Source of the DNA: Candidatus Polarisedimenticolaceae bacterium | GTDB taxonomy: Bacteria; Acidobacteriota; Polarisedimenticolia; Polarisedimenticolales; DASRJG01 | DNA length: 64,000 bases | Direction: 5' to 3' | NCBI GenBank assembly: GCA_036275915.1 | Contig: DASUCV010000022.1 | Coordinates: 464,304 to 528,303, forward strand | The notes under the pieces: model-generated | The model's input: the letters and a program-made list of their open reading frames with translations, nothing else | Database searches by the model: none | What the model was told of the DNA's origin: nothing | Position numbers and translations under genes: made by a program | In this document: positions 23,787-31,625 of the stretch, piece after piece | How positions within the stretch are numbered: position 1 is the first letter of the stretch | How the letters are laid out: every line of letters begins with the position of its first letter

Positions 23787-24944
23787 ATGCCGTCGAACCG
23801 CCTTCCGACCTCTGTGGCCGTCGGCACGTTCCTCAAAGATCAACGGAAACGGCTTGGGTACACTCTCCGAGACGTCGAAGAACTGTCGGCTTCATCCGGG
23901 CAGTTGATACCCTTCAGCACCCTCGCACGAATCGAACAAGGAAAGCTCGACCCAGGGCTACCCCGACTGCAGCACCTGCTTCGGGTCTATCACGTCCCGA
24001 CGCAGGCGGCTGGAGATCTCCTGGATCTCGAGGAGTTTGCAGGAGAACTGCCCAAGGAAATCGATCCTGACCGTTTGTACGAGCTCGGTCGAAGCGCGTG
24101 GCAGCGCGGCGACGCGCGGGAGGCCTTGGCCGCGTTTATCGCGGTGCGACGGCGGGAAGGCGAGGACAATCAAGCGCGAAGGCAAAAGACACTGCTTGCT
24201 CTGTCTTCGATTGCCGGCACTCTCGGCAAGTACCACTTCGCCAAGCACATCATCGACGCGCTGCTCCTCGAGCCGCCTGACCCGTCGATCGTCGTCTCCG
24301 TGCTCGTTCAAGCCGCCAAGTGTTGGCAATGGTTGGGGAACTCTGACGTCGCGCTCTCGCTCGTCGAACGAGCGGAGAAGACACTGACTCGTAAGAGCCC
24401 TGCCAGGCAGGTTGCGTTCATCTTCCACGAGAAGGCGTCCATTCTCGTGGGGGTTCGCCAATTTCGTACTGCGGACGAAGCTCTCGATCGCGCCCTTGCG
24501 GCCTACAGGCGTGCTGGAGACGAGAGCGGATTCTGCCAGGCATTGGGAGTCCGGGTTCGGATGCACTTCGAACGCAAGAAGCCGAAGGACGCCCTCACGG
24601 CTGCGCGCACCGCTCGCATGTACGCGCAACGTCACGGCAACCACCGGCTTCGGCTACTGTTCTCGCTTGAAGAGGCGCGGGCACACCTGCTCCTACGGAA
24701 CGTGAAGGCCTGCCTGACTCGGCTTGGACAAGTGGTTGCTGATTCGGCCGGCACAGACGACAAGGTCGTGCGCTTCTACACACACTACTACTACTGGCGG
24801 GCGTACGAGGAGCTTGGCGATGACCGCGGAGGGGTGGAGTTTGAGGCCGCGGCTCGCTACCTGGACTACCTCGACGAAATGACGCCAGAAGCGATTGAGA
24901 TGCGCACACTGTTATCCGAGCGCGGGCGGCCACGGAGGCCGTGA
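23787..24944 (+). CDS. HTH-TPR regulator, RRNPP-like
   Basis: Protein of 385 aa. Residues about 10-75 form an XRE helix-turn-helix (FLKDQRKRLGYTLRDVEEL then FSTLARIEQGKLDPG). The rest consists of TPR-like helical pairs (YELGRSAWQRGDAREALAAF, RTADEALDRALAAYRRAGDE, YWRAYEELGDDRGGVEFEAA). This architecture is that of RRNPP-type peptide-sensing regulators such as Rgg and PlcR, although many relatives do not sense peptides. It is divergent from the 83-aa gene, and the repeated TTGCTTGACAGCAA block in between is the natural candidate operator. A small protein gene follows 34 bp downstream. Confidence 0.8.
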   Translation: MPSNRLPTSVAVGTFLKDQRKRLGYTLRDVEELSASSGQLIPFSTLARIEQGKLDPGLPRLQHLLRVYHVPTQAAGDLLDLEEFAGELPKEIDPDRLYELGRSAWQRGDAREALAAFIAVRRREGEDNQARRQKTLLALSSIAGTLGKYHFAKHIIDALLLEPPDPSIVVSVLVQAAKCWQWLGNSDVALSLVERAEKTLTRKSPARQVAFIFHEKASILVGVRQFRTADEALDRALAAYRRAGDESGFCQALGVRVRMHFERKKPKDALTAARTARMYAQRHGNHRLRLLFSLEEARAHLLLRNVKACLTRLGQVVADSAGTDDKVVRFYTHYYYWRAYEELGDDRGGVEFEAAARYLDYLDEMTPEAIEMRTLLSERGRPRRP

Positions 24945-24978
24945 TTGAGGCGCAGATGAACTCAATGTGGGGGAAACC

Positions 24979-25233
24979 ATGTCCTACTCAGATCTTGAAG
25001 CCAGCCTTGTCGGAACGAATGGAAATCTCGCGAGCGTGTCCGTCCACAACCCGCAATCAAACGCGGAAACCGCGCGCGTTCAGCTCACGGTCGCGTTCTC
25101 GGGTGGGGGTTCCCAAACGCTGACGAGCTCGAACTTCACGCTGCAAGCGGGTGGGACTAAGAACGTTCAACTGGCTGCGTCTGGAACGATCGGTAGTATC
25201 ACTGACGGACCGACGCCCATCGAGCCGCTCTAG
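24979..25233 (+). CDS. Small beta-rich protein downstream of regulator
   Basis: Protein of 84 aa starting MSYSDLEASLVGTNGNL at an ATG after GGGGGAAACC. The composition (Ser, Thr, Gly, Val) and the alternation VSVHNPQSNAETARVQLTV suggest a single immunoglobulin-like or CARDB-like beta sandwich. No signal peptide is visible. It is co-directional with the HTH-TPR gene and may be co-transcribed. Function unknown. Confidence 0.6.
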   Translation: MSYSDLEASLVGTNGNLASVSVHNPQSNAETARVQLTVAFSGGGSQTLTSSNFTLQAGGTKNVQLAASGTIGSITDGPTPIEPL

Positions 25234-25716
25234 TCGTCCGATCGCCTCATTCACTCCAGCGTAAGCGACGGATCGCGCGGGGGTCGCCTCGTGAGGCCGA
25301 TACGACTTTCTTGGGCAAGTTATCGGAAGCGCGGCGAGAGCAACACTTTGTGGATCTCCTTCTTACTTGCCGCGGAGAGAAGAGCAAGACGAAGGTCATG
25401 TCACACGCCCCGTACACAGTCGGGCTCTTGCCACAATCAGACGCCGATCACTTTGAATGAGGTTCTGGCCATGGGCCCATTGACCGCTCGAGTGTTCTAT
25501 TCGGGTACCGCGAACGATGGCTGTCGCCCTTGCTCGCGGCCTCGATCTGCTGCCACGCGTTCGTGAACTGGGATCGGTGTCTCACTGGTGACCGCCACGC
25601 CCAGACGATCTGCGTGAACCGGCGACGGGACTAGTGGAACCCAGGCAGCCACCCGATTCGCGGTACCGCGGAAAATCAAACTCAACACTGCAGCGTACGT
25701 AATTCATCCTGCGACA
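25234..25716. other. Gene-free stretch
   Basis: Short open frames occur on both strands, but none has a ribosome site or convincing protein composition. The right end is closed by the terminator hairpin of the minus-strand genes. I see nothing else here. Confidence 0.4.
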
Positions 25717-25751
25717 TGAAAAGAGTGAAGCCATGTCGTGACTTCACTCTT
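25717..25751 (-). terminator. Rho-independent terminator of small membrane-protein operon
   Basis: Perfect 10-bp stem AAGAGTGAAG (25721-25730) / CTTCACTCTT (25742-25751) with an 11-nt loop. Read on the minus strand it ends in TTTTC, fitting termination of the operon whose last gene stops at 25817. Confidence 0.75.
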
Positions 25752-25816
25752 GTAGTGAATGCTGCGTCCCGTCGCATTGAGCATCGCGATTGGACGACAG
25801 CCGGATTGGTGGGTTC

Positions 25817-26059
25817 TCAGACCCCGCGACTTCTGCCGCGGAAGCCGGCTAACACCCAGACAATAAGCACAAGGCTGGGGCCCCACACTGCCGATCTGAC
25901 AGCAACAGCGACCCACAGCGAGCTATGTGGACGCACCGAGAACAGAACCGTCTCAACGCTCGATAGTAGAAGCAAGCTTAGAATTGCTCCCATGCGTCTG
26001 GCAGTCGTGAGAGTGCGTGGAGCGTTGGGGGCGATCGCAAAGAACGAATGTCGTCGCAT
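25817..26059 (-). CDS. Small membrane protein
   Basis: Protein of 80 aa with a strong GAGGAGG site 4 nt before the ATG. Two hydrophobic segments are visible: GAILSLLLLSSVETVLF and SLVLIVWVLAGF. It is probably an inner-membrane protein and the last gene of a minus-strand operon with the 166-aa membrane protein upstream. Function unknown. Confidence 0.6.
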   Translation of the reverse strand: MRRHSFFAIAPNAPRTLTTARRMGAILSLLLLSSVETVLFSVRPHSSLWVAVAVRSAVWGPSLVLIVWVLAGFRGRSRGV

Positions 26060-26192
26060 GAGACCTCCTCAGCAGGCTGTATCCCGTCGCGGTCATCGCG
26101 AAGGAATTGCGCCCGCCGAGGAAGTGCGGGTATGGGAAAGGGTACCGGCAACGAACAGGTTAATAGTGACAAGGATGCGGCAGGGTGAACCA

Positions 26193-26693
26193 TCACCGCC
26201 GGAAGACATCGGCCATCCGCACTACATACAACGCCGCAGCAACCAGAGCTCGATCGAACGACTGAAGCCACACAAGCAGCGGTGAATGAAGAGACACTTT
26301 GGCGATTGTCGCAATGGCTACAGCGATGTTCAGCGCTGTAGCAAGTCCATGTACGAACCAGCCGCTGGTATCAGTTGTCCTATCATTGGCGGGGGAGACA
26401 AACGGGCCGATCACGATGATCGCACATGTGGCCGCGCCAATGAGTAGAACTATGATGCCAATGAACGCTATGACGTTGTCGGGGGCTCGCTGGGTAATCT
26501 CATGACCGAGCGAACCCAACACTGCGTAGCCAATAGCAAGATTCAGGTATACAGCAATTGTGCGAAGCAGTCCCAGGAATCTAGCAGTAACACGTCCGCA
26601 CCATCGCGTGGCGCGGGCGGTTGCTCGAGTTGCTCGGTCGATGGCCAATTCGACACGCTTGGCAGCTCCTCGTAGAGCAGATTCGATACTCAA
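26193..26693 (-). CDS. Membrane protein, hypothetical
   Basis: Protein of 166 aa from a TTG at 26693 that follows GGGAGG. Three or four membrane helices: LRTIAVYLNLAIGYAVLGSL, VIAFIGIIVLLIGAATCAII, LATALNIAVAIATIAKVSL. The N-terminal 40 residues are basic and helical. The gene overlaps a 77-aa frame by 113 nt, which is unusual; the two might originally have been one protein, with the junction shifted by an indel or frameshift. Confidence 0.6.
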   Translation of the reverse strand: MSIESALRGAAKRVELAIDRATRATARATRWCGRVTARFLGLLRTIAVYLNLAIGYAVLGSLGHEITQRAPDNVIAFIGIIVLLIGAATCAIIVIGPFVSPANDRTTDTSGWFVHGLATALNIAVAIATIAKVSLHSPLLVWLQSFDRALVAAALYVVRMADVFRR

Positions 26694-26814
26694 GCAGCAC
26701 CTCCCGCGGTCGTGCAGCCAGTTGCCGGAACGACGGCCGGCCCTCGGCGGTCAGCGGAAGACGCCATCGTTGCTGCAATTGACCGATGATCTCCACGCAA
26801 TTGGAATGTGCCAT
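26581..26814 (-). CDS. Small ORF overlapping the membrane protein gene
   Basis: A 77-aa frame starting MAHSNCVEIIGQLQQRWRLP at an ATG with an ideal GAGGAGTCC site. Residues 1-45 look coding; the part after 26693 shares DNA with the next gene in another frame and has a less natural composition. It may be a true overlapping gene, or its first 45 codons may belong to the 166-aa protein through a frameshift. It lies just downstream of a strong operator-like palindrome. Confidence 0.4.
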   Translation of the reverse strand: MAHSNCVEIIGQLQQRWRLPLTAEGRPSFRQLAARPREVLLEYRICSTRSCQACRIGHRPSNSSNRPRHAMVRTCYC

Positions 26815-26890
26815 GGACTCCTCGATTGCGAGACGCCACCGTCCTTGAATGTGCCTGGTGTGAAGGTAGTGGTATCTGTTACCGAGGTTG

Positions 26891-26926
26891 TGTGAGTATT
26901 TACTCACAAAACGTCGAATTTGTCAA
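26891..26926 (-). promoter_or_regulatory. Promoter with 18-bp palindromic operator
   Basis: Minus-strand TTGACA (26926-26921), 18-bp spacer and TAAATA (26902-26897). The -10 box lies inside the palindrome TGTGAGTA-TT-TACTCACA (26891-26908), whose 8-bp arms are perfect. A repressor bound here would block the promoter of the small membrane-protein operon. Confidence 0.6.
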
Positions 26927-27321
26927 GCTGGGCCGAGTCGATTGCAGCCACCGGGACCAGTCGGTCATCCCTCACGGATGACCGCGGATGACTGAACATC
27001 AAGCCGGACACCCCTTCGGTTCTAGTTCGCCCCGTTCCCGCAACGTGCGCTCGCACGACGGACTGGTCGAATCGTACAGCGAGCTTCACCTCAATGGAAG
27101 TACTTTCTTGATGTTCATTGTGGGCAGAATCGGTCGCTTGCCCGAAACCCGTCGATTTCCTGGCTGCTCCGAGGAAGACTGTCGCCGCCGCTGAGTCCCG
27201 GCCACTCACCTGCTCGTCCGAATTCAAGTCGTGCCTGCTCTCGATCGACGCGGAAGAGCTACGCGCCCCCATGTGGATAAGTGTCGGTTTACAAGTTCAG
27301 TCGGTTTCCTACAGTGAAGCA
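26927..27321. other. Gene-free stretch before resolvase gene
   Basis: No gene supported. Just before the resolvase start, TTTACA (27288-27293), 16 bp, TACAGT (27310-27315) resembles a promoter that would begin at or next to the ATG at 27322, implying a leaderless or nearly leaderless transcript. A direct repeat TCGGTTT occurs at 27284 and 27301. Confidence 0.35.
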
Positions 27322-27987
27322 ATGAATACGAAACACATCGCGATCTACGCTCGGGTCTCCTCGTCAAGTCAGGACTTGGCGGCCCAGGAGCCTGATCTCA
27401 AGGCGTGGGCTGAAACTCATGCGAACGACCTCGAGGTCGTCTGGTACCGCGACACCTTCACGGGGAGCACGCTCGCCCGCCCGGGGATCGAAGCCCTGGA
27501 GTCCGCTCTTCGATCTCAGACCGTTTCACGAATCGTGATCTGGCGCCTCGACCGTCTCGGACGGACCGCTGCTCAGACGCTTGCGTTTCTCGCGCAGCTC
27601 GACGAGGCAAGAGTTGAACTCATCTCCATCCGAGACGGCTTCGATGCGACTTCGGCAACCGGAAGGCTACTGAGAACCATCCTCGCGGGCTTTGCAGAAT
27701 ACGAGCGAGAGGTGATCTCCGAGCGCATCCGCGCTGGGATTGCTGCCGCGAAAGCGCGGGGGCGGCACTGGGGAGGCAGGAAGCCAGGCGTCCGCCCCAA
27801 GCTGACACCGGCACGGGTCCAGGTGATCCGTGCGCTCGTGCGTGCGGGCACGAGCAAGACCGAGATCGCGCGGCAGCTTGGAATCAGTCGATCGACGGTC
27901 TACGAAGGGATTGATCTCACCGACCATCACCGGAACACGCACGAGACGCCGAATCTCACTTCGACCGGAGCAACAGGAGGCCCATGA
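27322..27987 (+). CDS. Small serine recombinase (resolvase/invertase)
   Basis: Protein of 221 aa beginning MNTKHIAIYARVSSSSQDLA; the nucleophile is the Ser of YARVS (residue 13). The catalytic domain continues with IVIWRLDRLGRTAAQTL and LLRTILAGFAEYEREVISER, and a C-terminal helix-turn-helix follows (GTSKTEIARQLGISRSTVYE). The 21-residue tail after the HTH is extra. The frame is open further upstream, but the ATG at 27322 matches the family start. It is intact and may resolve or invert a nearby DNA segment. Its stop overlaps the next gene (ATGA). Confidence 0.92.
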   Translation: MNTKHIAIYARVSSSSQDLAAQEPDLKAWAETHANDLEVVWYRDTFTGSTLARPGIEALESALRSQTVSRIVIWRLDRLGRTAAQTLAFLAQLDEARVELISIRDGFDATSATGRLLRTILAGFAEYEREVISERIRAGIAAAKARGRHWGGRKPGVRPKLTPARVQVIRALVRAGTSKTEIARQLGISRSTVYEGIDLTDHHRNTHETPNLTSTGATGGP

Positions 27988-28847
27988 TGCGAGCGACCGT
28001 GTCCGGTACCATTTCGACGACCATCGTTCTTGTGGCGATTGCCATTTGTGTCATCGCGACGCCCCCAGCTCTCGCAAGCGACAAAAAGAGCAAGAAGAGC
28101 GAAGTCGAGAAGCGGCCGTTCCAGGTTCTGAGGCCTACGGTCGAACTGTCGCCCACGCAAGGCTACGACGCCGTTCGTGAGATCGGCGGGGTTCGGATCG
28201 AGCTAACTTCGACGCAGTTCGAAAGCAAGCCGATGTACTTCGTCTCAGTCCAAAAGCGCGAGGACGCTCTCGAGTCCTGGACCGGCGTCCGAGTCAATGA
28301 CCTTGCTCCGGTCTGGGTTGGCGTTCTTCCATTCTTTGAAGTGACACCGAGGAACGTTGAACTCAAACTCAGAATCACGAATCATCTCGGCCGTGTCCTG
28401 CGGTTGGAGGGCGTGGCACTTCAGTTCGTGAAGGACGGCGAGGCCTTGGACGTCGGTGAGACCGCAAACGCTCTCGGCAAGGTCCTGATCCTCCCGGAGA
28501 AATCTTGGGAGGGAACACTCTCAGGCCCGACGCTCCAAGCCTTCGGACTGAAAGAGTTCGACGCGCGGACGTCGTCTGCGGGCCTGCTGAAGGATGCGGT
28601 CACCGCCAGCGAGGGCACGCTCCTCATCGGAATCTACGATGTGATCACGGAAGTCGACGAGGCGAGCAATCCCAAGAAGCGTAGCAACTTTGAATGGGTC
28701 TTCGCCTACAAGGCCAAGGCCACGCCGGAAGACGCCGAGGCCATGCGGTGGAAGGCGAGACTCACGACCGAGCAGATGAAGCAGATCGTAGGCAATCACT
28801 CCCCTGAGGAATTCAATGCGATGCTGCCCGGAGGACAGGCGCATTGA
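27984..28847 (+). CDS. Secreted hypothetical protein
   Basis: Protein of 287 aa with a signal peptide (TIVLVAIAICVIATPPALAS) and a mature beta-rich part, including VELKLRITNHLGRVLRLEG, a pattern seen in lipoprotein-like domains that bind or scaffold. It overlaps the resolvase stop (ATGA), an odd pairing of a recombinase and an exported protein; co-translation may be accidental. Function unknown. Confidence 0.65.
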   Translation: MMRATVSGTISTTIVLVAIAICVIATPPALASDKKSKKSEVEKRPFQVLRPTVELSPTQGYDAVREIGGVRIELTSTQFESKPMYFVSVQKREDALESWTGVRVNDLAPVWVGVLPFFEVTPRNVELKLRITNHLGRVLRLEGVALQFVKDGEALDVGETANALGKVLILPEKSWEGTLSGPTLQAFGLKEFDARTSSAGLLKDAVTASEGTLLIGIYDVITEVDEASNPKKRSNFEWVFAYKAKATPEDAEAMRWKARLTTEQMKQIVGNHSPEEFNAMLPGGQAH

Positions 28848-28880
28848 CGTGGCCGTACGACTCCCTGGCGCCGGCGGAGC

Positions 28881-30155
28881 TCACTGGCTAGCGAGCCCTG
28901 CCCCGCGAAACAAGTACCCTCGCGCCAGCCTCACTGTGTCGATGAGTGGAATTGCATAGAGACTCAACAGGGCAAGCGCGACGCCTCGCCACCAGGACGT
29001 GAAAATGGTCGCATTGACGATTGCGACGGGAATGAGCGTACTGATCGGCAAGCAGAAAAGACCGAGCAGAATCGAACGGTTGATCGCCACGTCGGCGGAA
29101 GACCTCCCCTCCCGTCTCACGAGCCAAGTCGAAAGCAATTCGATCATGTGAGTCCGCGGGCCCAGGCGGTCGTCGTGACGGCCCTTCTTGCTTCTGGCGG
29201 GCGTCGAAGCGCTTTCGTCCCTGGCCTCGGGGGCTTGCTGTTCGCGAAGGCCACGTGCTTCATCCGCGAGTACCAGCAGATATCGCACCATCACGAAGTA
29301 CAACAGTGGTGCTAGCAAGAATGCGATCCGTCCCGTTACGTTCTCGCCAACTACCGGGAGCCGAATCGATGGCTCCGTGTCGGCGAGATCGTGCGCGATC
29401 GAGCGACCGGAATCTAGGTTGCGGAGCCAAATCCCTGTCCCGCGAAGGGCCTTGGCCTGCATACGATCAGTGATGGGCCCTTGGTAGAAACCCTGGAGAT
29501 CCGCGATCGTAGCGTCGAATTCATCCAGCCCCTGAAACAGGACTCCGATTTGGTTTGCGGACAGCGTGTTCCAATCCGGTTCATCAACTTCCTTGGGGAT
29601 ACTTGAGACAAGATCGGCAGGCAGTTTCAGCGCATTGGCGGTAGTGGTTAGCCAGCCAGGAGGTTCGTTCAGTGAATAGTACGTGGTCCAGATCTCGAGA
29701 ACTTCCGACTTGAGAACGATTCGACGCACTCGGAGCCACTTCAGCTCCTCAAGCCACGAACGGACGAGGTCGGAGAAGTCCCGACTGTTGGTCTGATTGA
29801 TGAGTCCGAGGATTCTGCGGTCGTCGATGTGTACTTGTGCGTTGAGGTCAAGATGTGCGGCGCCGACAGGCTCGGCCCACTTCGGACCTTGCAGCTCGTG
29901 AAGGAACCGCTCGCCAACCTCGATCGCCTGAAAGATCTTGGCATCGTACAGCGAGCGAAAGCCCACTTGGTCTGTCTCGAGCTGATCTATGGCACGGACG
30001 AATCGTCGAGCAGCCGGTACGAGGGCCCGCTGTGGGTCTTGAAGAAACAGCGCGAATGAGAGCCAGTAGAGAACGCTGAGCAGAACCAAGCTCAGAAAGA
30101 CGGTGCCGAGTCGTTTCTCGGTTTCCGTGTAGCGCTCTCTTAGGTCGGAACCCAC
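28881..30155 (-). CDS. Integral membrane protein, hypothetical
   Basis: Protein of 424 aa. One helix near the N-terminus (VFLSLVLLSVLYWLSFALFL), a largely helical extracytoplasmic region of about 220 residues, then helices at IAFLLAPLLYFVMVRYLLVL, SILLGLFCLPISTLIPVAIV and GVALALLSLYAIPLI. The segment between the second and third helices is rich in charged residues and cytoplasmic. No family recognised. It is convergent with the secreted protein gene and divergent from the gene at 30540. Confidence 0.65.
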   Translation of the reverse strand: MGSDLRERYTETEKRLGTVFLSLVLLSVLYWLSFALFLQDPQRALVPAARRFVRAIDQLETDQVGFRSLYDAKIFQAIEVGERFLHELQGPKWAEPVGAAHLDLNAQVHIDDRRILGLINQTNSRDFSDLVRSWLEELKWLRVRRIVLKSEVLEIWTTYYSLNEPPGWLTTTANALKLPADLVSSIPKEVDEPDWNTLSANQIGVLFQGLDEFDATIADLQGFYQGPITDRMQAKALRGTGIWLRNLDSGRSIAHDLADTEPSIRLPVVGENVTGRIAFLLAPLLYFVMVRYLLVLADEARGLREQQAPEARDESASTPARSKKGRHDDRLGPRTHMIELLSTWLVRREGRSSADVAINRSILLGLFCLPISTLIPVAIVNATIFTSWWRGVALALLSLYAIPLIDTVRLARGYLFRGAGLASQ

Positions 30156-30539
30156 TCTCCCCTTCTACTCGCCCGCGACACGCATCTAGTCACCCCAGAC
30201 GATGCGCCGGCGGCACTCGCATTGGCGACGTGGCTACGCCCTGCCACTCGTGCTCAAGATGCGGTCAACTTCGTTCATGCCAAAAGCGTACGGTGAATAG
30301 GAGCCTGACGGTCACCCTTTAACCGCCGACTGGGTTTTCTATCCGAGCACTCCATTCATATAAAACTTCTAAACGCCTAGCCTCCTTTGTTGCTGGTCTG
30401 CAACACCTTCACATAAGAACCGCTTGCTTTCACTTCTGGCCGCGCGCATAACGGGGCTGGGAATGGCGTGGTTCGGCGATCCCTGCTGCGGCTTCCGACT
30501 CTTGTACCGGCGCTTGTTCGCATGCACGGGGAGAGTTAG
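30156..30539. promoter_or_regulatory. Intergenic region with TGTTGC palindrome
   Basis: Gene-free region between divergent genes. It holds TGTTGC-TGGTCT-GCAACA (30388-30405), a palindrome with perfect 6-bp arms of the same type as those at 22002 and 34373, and an AT-rich TATAAA box (30359-30364). No protein frame is supported. Confidence 0.55.
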
Positions 30540-31313
30540 TTGACCAGTCAAGTCATGTGCACCACGGCGTTTGTTGTCGGACTCATCCTGATTTTGTTCA
30601 CCGCCGTCGTGTACCTTTTCAAACGTTCGAAGACGGAAGATGGAAAGGTCACGTTCGGTGTGTTCGGGCAGACGTTCTCTGGCACGATGCTCGGCGCATT
30701 CCTCGTGGTAGGACTGATTCTGACGCTGGCGTCACTTGCTCAAGCGAAGCATGAAGAGTCGCAGGCAAGTGAACTCGCCCAGGAAGCAGACACCTTGGTC
30801 ACCCAGGCAAAGGAGGGTGGTGCGGCCCAGCACGCCCCCGACGCTTTTCGGAAAGTCACTGAGGCAAAGGGCGAATTGGACAAAGAGATTGCTACCCAGA
30901 GCTCCAAGCTTCCGATGTTTCGGTCGTATGCGAGGGCGAAGTCGCTCGCGGAGGATACAAAGGCGAGCGCAGGTAGCCTGCAGGAGGTGCTGAGGGCAAG
31001 AGGAGTCCTCACGCCTTCATCCGGGTCACTCCAGGATCAAATCCGGCGCGTCTATCACGATGTGCTAGATCGTGCGCCACTGACCTGGGAGGTCGACGTC
31101 TGGCTCAACAATATCAACTCAGGTAAAGAGACTATTGCATCAATGCGAAGGGCGTTCGCGAGCGACCCACAATGCGACGCGGCAATCACGACCGCGTACC
31201 AGGCTGTGCTTCACCGCGGTCCTTCGCCCGAGGAGGTGACGACCGCCAGGATTCAATTGGCCAGCGGAGCCTCGATCGCATCAATCAGGCGGCGGCTCGC
31301 GGGGCCAGGCTAG
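30540..31313 (+). CDS. Membrane protein with C-terminal DUF4214-like domain
   Basis: Protein of 257 aa from a TTG after GGGAGAG. Two membrane helices (VVGLILILFTAVVYLF and TMLGAFLVVGLILTLASLAQ), a helical Ala/Glu/Lys-rich stalk (about 70-155), and a C-terminal region with two repeats of the pattern IRRVYHDVLDRAPLTWEVD and ITTAYQAVLHRGPSPEEV, each followed by a W or TARIQL segment and an S-rich turn. This repeated motif matches DUF4214-type domains of surface and secreted proteins. Function unknown. Confidence 0.65.
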   Translation: MTSQVMCTTAFVVGLILILFTAVVYLFKRSKTEDGKVTFGVFGQTFSGTMLGAFLVVGLILTLASLAQAKHEESQASELAQEADTLVTQAKEGGAAQHAPDAFRKVTEAKGELDKEIATQSSKLPMFRSYARAKSLAEDTKASAGSLQEVLRARGVLTPSSGSLQDQIRRVYHDVLDRAPLTWEVDVWLNNINSGKETIASMRRAFASDPQCDAAITTAYQAVLHRGPSPEEVTTARIQLASGASIASIRRRLAGPG

Positions 31314-31437
31314 AAACTCGTTGCTGGGTACGCGGTCGGCGGTCGAGGCATCGTGGTCGCTTGTGTTCAAGTTTGTCGGCGCTCGATGCCCGTACCTGTT
31401 CCGCCTTCGCAACACGGCTGAACACAGCAGCCCGTTC

Positions 31438-31472
31438 TGTTGCTTGACAGCACCGCTTTTCCTGCGTCTAAG
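31438..31472 (+). promoter_or_regulatory. Promoter with TTGACA-centred operator variant
   Basis: TGTTGC-TTGACA-GCACCG (31438-31455), with TTGACA (31444-31449), a 17-bp spacer and TCTAAG (31467-31472). It shares TTGCTTGACAGCA with the minus-strand sites at 21983 and 23729, here in plus orientation, about 150 bp upstream of the GMC oxidoreductase gene. The rest of the 312-bp gap shows no gene. Confidence 0.5.
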
Positions 31473-31625
31473 CCAGCGTCAGTTCACGACAGGGTCCATA
31501 CACAGCGTGGCAATTTTCGTTCATTACCGGTGACAGTGAGACGCGTTGGGGAGTAGCGAGGGCCGCCGGTGCTGTCTGCCTAGGCGCCAGCCGGCGAGCT
31601 CGTTTCCGTTCTGGAAGGGTCATTC

